A stretch of 15,161 nt of DNA from an uncultured Oscillospiraceae bacterium. GTDB taxonomy: Bacteria > Bacillota > Clostridia > Oscillospirales > Oscillospiraceae. A program made the position numbers and the translations under genes. The notes below the pieces were generated by a model that saw nothing but the letters and a program-made list of their open reading frames with translations, made no database searches and was not told where the DNA came from. Every line of letters starts with the position of its first letter. Position 1 is the stretch's first letter. The stretch is from positions 1 to 15,161 of the forward strand of contig CAAEUZ010000021.1 in NCBI GenBank assembly GCA_900759385.1, given 5' to 3'. Positions 12,635-15,161 of the stretch are shown here, in pieces.

Positions 12635-13813
12635 ATGGAAGAAAACAAGGAGTTTATCCCCTCCCTCACGCTCGATCCCAATGCCGCAGCGGCACAGGCC
12701 GCGCCGGATATGAGCTTTGAAGAGCCCACCGCGGAAGCCGTCGCTCCCGCCAAAAAGGAGGAAGTCCCCCCCGAAAAGCTGGAGTTTGAGCGCCTCTCCC
12801 CCGCCGAGCAGGCCGCCGTGCGTGAGTTTGCCGGCCAGATCGACGTCACCAACAGCGAACAGATCCTCAACTACGGCTCCGCCGCGCAGAAGAACATCGC
12901 CGACTTCTCCGGCGCTGCGCTCAGCAAGGTGCGCACCAAGGACCTGGGCGAGATCGGCGACGAGCTCTCCGACCTGGTGGTGGAGCTGCAGGGGCTGAAC
13001 TTTGAGGAAAACGAGAAAAAGGGCTTCCTCGGCTTCTTTAAGAAGCAGCGTCAAAGCATAGCCGCACTCAAGGCGCAGTATGACCAGGCTGAGGACAATG
13101 TGGACAAGATAACGGCCGAACTGGAGAAGCACGAAGTAACGCTGATGAAGGACATCGCCATGATGGACAAGATGTACGAGAAGAATCAGCAGTACTACAA
13201 GGAGCTGACCATGTACATCCTGGCCGGCAAGCTCAAGTGCAAGGAGCTGCGCGAGAATGAGCTGCCGGAGTACCAGGCCAGGGCCCGTGAGAGCGGCAAG
13301 GCCGAGGACGCCCAGGCCGCCAATGACTTCGCCAATATGATAGGCCGCTTCGAGAAGAAGCTGCACGACCTGGAGCTGACGCGTATGGTGTCCATCCAGA
13401 TGGCGCCGCAGATACGCATGATACAGTCCAACGACTCCGTCATGGCGGAGAAGATCCGCTCCTCCATCGTGAACACCATCCCGCTCTGGAAGAGCCAGAT
13501 GGTCATGGCGCTGACGCTGCACCACAGCCAGCAGGCCATGGAGGCGCAGCGCGAGGTGAACGACGTGACAAACCGCCTGCTGCAGCAGAACGCCGAGAAG
13601 CTGCACCAGGGCAGCGTTGAAATAGCCAAAGAGGCCGAGCGCGGCATCGTTGACATAGAGACGCTGCAAAAGACGAACCAGGAGCTCATATCCACCCTGG
13701 AAGAGGTTCGCCAGATCCAGGCCGACGGCGCTGCCAAGCGTGCCGAGGCCGAGGTCGAGCTGGGCCGCATTGAGGGCGAGCTCAAACAGAAGCTGCTTGA
13801 ACTGAGAGGTTGA
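12635..13813 (+). CDS. telA: TelA family toxic anion resistance protein
   Basis: The 392-residue protein is hydrophilic and almost entirely helical. After a disordered, Ala/Pro/Glu-rich N-terminus (1-50) it shows family blocks: QIDVTNSEQILNYGSAAQKN (near residue 68), KVRTKDLGEIGDELSDLVVEL, KGFLGFFKKQ, and near the middle TRMVSIQMAPQIRMIQSN followed by SSIVNTIPLWKSQMVMAL. The C-terminus is a long coiled coil. TelA was first linked to tellurite resistance and the family is tied to envelope and antibiotic stress; the mechanism is unknown. ATG 12635 is chosen because GGAAAGGA lies 10 bases upstream; an in-frame TTG at 12626 is only one base from it. No terC, terD or other ter genes are present. 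Confidence 0.95.
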   Translation: MEENKEFIPSLTLDPNAAAAQAAPDMSFEEPTAEAVAPAKKEEVPPEKLEFERLSPAEQAAVREFAGQIDVTNSEQILNYGSAAQKNIADFSGAALSKVRTKDLGEIGDELSDLVVELQGLNFEENEKKGFLGFFKKQRQSIAALKAQYDQAEDNVDKITAELEKHEVTLMKDIAMMDKMYEKNQQYYKELTMYILAGKLKCKELRENELPEYQARARESGKAEDAQAANDFANMIGRFEKKLHDLELTRMVSIQMAPQIRMIQSNDSVMAEKIRSSIVNTIPLWKSQMVMALTLHHSQQAMEAQREVNDVTNRLLQQNAEKLHQGSVEIAKEAERGIVDIETLQKTNQELISTLEEVRQIQADGAAKRAEAEVELGRIEGELKQKLLELRG

Positions 13814-13822
13814 CGCAAGTAA

Positions 13823-14371
13823 ATGAGCTTTTTTAAAAAACCAGTGACTGCAATCCTGCTTGCCGTAATACTGTGCTCCGGTATTCTCATGGTGAATACA
13901 CAGGTCAAGCTGGGCAACGAAGTCGATGCGGTGGAGGACGCCTTCTTCAACAATGTCGAAGGACAGCGCAGCATATATACCCGCCTGCTTGAAAAGCTCC
14001 AGGCCGTCAACGGTGTATGGACCATTCTCAACCGCTATGACAGCGACGCCGCTCAGGAACTGGCCAACGAGCAGGACTACCTGCAGTGGGCATGCGAAAG
14101 CACCTCTATAAACAGCATGTATTACGCGAATGAGGACCTCAATGCGGAATTCAGCAGTGCCCTGCGCACGCTTGAGGGATATGAGCTGACGGAGGACGAG
14201 CAGGCCGACCTGGACAGCTACGTTGAGACATACAACGGCGCGCAGAAGATGATAGAGGAGAACAGCTACAACAGCCAGGTACTGGATTTCACTCGCTCCA
14301 CCTATAACAAATTCCCGACCAAGGAGCTGGCCACTTTTGCCGGCGTATACCCGCCTGACACGTTCAGCTGA
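13823..14371 (+). CDS. Divergent LemA-like membrane protein
   Basis: The 182-residue protein has one N-terminal transmembrane helix (about 7-25, after MSFFKK) and then a helical extracytoplasmic domain, the LemA layout and length. The C-terminal YNSQVLDFTRSTYNKFPTKE with FAGVYPP matches the LemA ending, in which a YN...YN...FP segment is followed by a Gly/Phe-rich end. The first helices are poorly conserved: the usual N-terminal LemA stretch around a WSQVENQYQRR-like sequence is replaced by NEVDAVEDAFFNNVEGQRS. LemA proteins have no agreed function. The gene follows telA after 9 bases with only a weak ribosome binding site (GAGAGG inside telA), and overlaps the TPM gene by one base (TGATG). 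LemA-TPM pairing supports the call. Confidence 0.75.
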   Translation: MSFFKKPVTAILLAVILCSGILMVNTQVKLGNEVDAVEDAFFNNVEGQRSIYTRLLEKLQAVNGVWTILNRYDSDAAQELANEQDYLQWACESTSINSMYYANEDLNAEFSSALRTLEGYELTEDEQADLDSYVETYNGAQKMIEENSYNSQVLDFTRSTYNKFPTKELATFAGVYPPDTFS

Positions 14372-15161
14372 TGCCTATGAGAAAGTATTTTTCCGCGCTT
14401 CTGGCGCTCATGCTTATTCTCGCCCTCTCCTGCGGCGCCCTGGCCGACAGCGGCGCGCTCGAGCCCAGCGAGGACTTCTACGTAAACGACCAGGCCGGGA
14501 CGCTGTCTGCGAGCACCAAGGAGCTCATAGACAACGCTTCCGGGCCGCTGGAACAGGAGTGCGACGGCGCCCAGATAGTTGTCGTCACGATAAACTATCT
14601 GCCCAGCGGCTATGACAGCGAGCAGTACGCCTGGCAGCTCTTCAACGACTGGGGCGTCGGCAGCGATACCGCCAACAATGGCATGCTGCTGCTCCACGTC
14701 GTGCAGGAGGACCGCGGCTGGCTCGCAGTCGGCCAGGGTCTGACAAATCAAATCTCTACTGACGAGATAAACGGCCTTCTCGACGATTATTTCTGGCCGT
14801 TGTCAGACGCCGGGCAGTATGACGAAGCTGTCGCATCACTCTTCCCGCACCTCATCGACATATATGAGGAGATTTACAGCGTCGAGCTCTACGGCGGCAC
14901 GTCGGATACAAACCAGGGCTATGTCGAGCCCTACCCCGGCTACGACGACTACTACTATGAGAGCCAGAGCCGCGGCGGTTCCATTTATGTTACGGTATTC
15001 GTCATTCTGGCGGCGCTGATTGTGCTCTCCGCCGTCATAGGGTCGGTCGGCGGCGCCGGCAGGCGCAGGCGCTACGGCGGCATGCCCATGTTCTTCTTCT
15101 GCGGCGGCCCGAGAGGGCCCAGAGGCCCGCGTCCGCCTCGCGGTCCAGGCCCGCGCCCGCC
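14371..15161 (+). CDS. TPM-domain (YgcG-like) secreted membrane-anchored protein (partial, C-terminus outside window)
   Basis: 263 residues are visible. A signal peptide with a signal peptidase I site after ALA (cleavage about residue 25) is followed by the TPM domain (about 37-165). This holds DFYVNDQAGTLS, GAQIVVVTINYL, LFNDWGVGS, NNGMLLLHVVQEDRGWLAVGQGL and a region around DEINGLLDDYF. A Tyr/Gly/Asp-rich linker (about 172-202) precedes one transmembrane helix (about 204-225), then RRRR, then a Gly-Pro-Arg tail that runs off the edge. TPM proteins are linked to photosystem repair in plants and to membrane stress in bacteria. The start at 14371 overlaps the lemA-like stop (TGATG); an ATG two codons later (14377) is an alternative. 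The tail is unlike the usual Gly-Ser-rich end. Confidence 0.88.
   Translation, partial: MPMRKYFSALLALMLILALSCGALADSGALEPSEDFYVNDQAGTLSASTKELIDNASGPLEQECDGAQIVVVTINYLPSGYDSEQYAWQLFNDWGVGSDTANNGMLLLHVVQEDRGWLAVGQGLTNQISTDEINGLLDDYFWPLSDAGQYDEAVASLFPHLIDIYEEIYSVELYGGTSDTNQGYVEPYPGYDDYYYESQSRGGSIYVTVFVILAALIVLSAVIGSVGGAGRRRRYGGMPMFFFCGGPRGPRGPRPPRGPGPRP

Noticed and set aside
11828..13669. 613-residue minus-strand ORF opposite xpaC and telA
   Set aside because: The translation is low in complexity (Leu, His, Gly, Val) and spans two real genes and their gap. It has no recognisable domain.

Overview
The window looks like a chromosomal segment of a GC-rich, Gram-positive-type anaerobe of the class Clostridia, most likely near the Oscillospirales. 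This assignment is an inference. It rests on strong AGGAGG-type ribosome binding sites, sigma-A-like promoters with 17-base spacers, the BlaI/M56 pair, the XpaC-TelA pair, a CapA lipoprotein with a Pro-Glu-Thr linker, and a PolA whose proofreading residues are lost. No phage, insertion sequence, CRISPR array or plasmid function is visible.

Left edge (1-1446), minus strand: a BlaI-family repressor gene overlaps by 8 bases a BlaR1-like M56 membrane metallopeptidase gene that leaves the window at base 1. Their promoter carries nested inverted repeats that look like the BlaI operator. Just upstream is a compact tRNA-Thr(CGT) gene with its own promoter, an encoded CCA end and an intrinsic terminator.

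1447-1891 is an intergenic stretch without a convincing gene. It holds a GATTACA/TGTAATC palindrome, a DnaA-box-like cluster that overlaps a possible 16-residue peptide ORF, a 15-base imperfect direct repeat, and several small hairpins.

1892-10680, minus strand: one tightly packed operon reads uvrB, capA-like lipoprotein, polA, a zincin/pseudo-phosphatase fusion, rimI, tsaD, radC. Four of the six junctions overlap or nearly touch: three ATGA- or ATGATTGA-type overlaps and one 1-base gap. It joins DNA repair (UvrB, PolA, perhaps RadC) to tRNA t6A synthesis (TsaD), ribosomal protein acetylation (RimI), a surface lipoprotein and an unusual two-domain protein. The promoter lies just above 10680. 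No LexA-type box was seen there.

10681-10859 is a divergent intergenic region with one promoter for each direction. 10860-11768, plus strand, encodes an EamA/DMT-type transporter that ends at a strong terminator.

11806-15161, plus strand: a promoter drives xpaC, telA, a divergent lemA-like gene and a TPM-domain gene that leaves the window at the right edge. XpaC and TelA belong to families linked to toxic-anion and envelope stress. LemA and TPM proteins are recurrent membrane-associated partners. Their combination in one transcription unit suggests an envelope stress module. That function is inferred from context.
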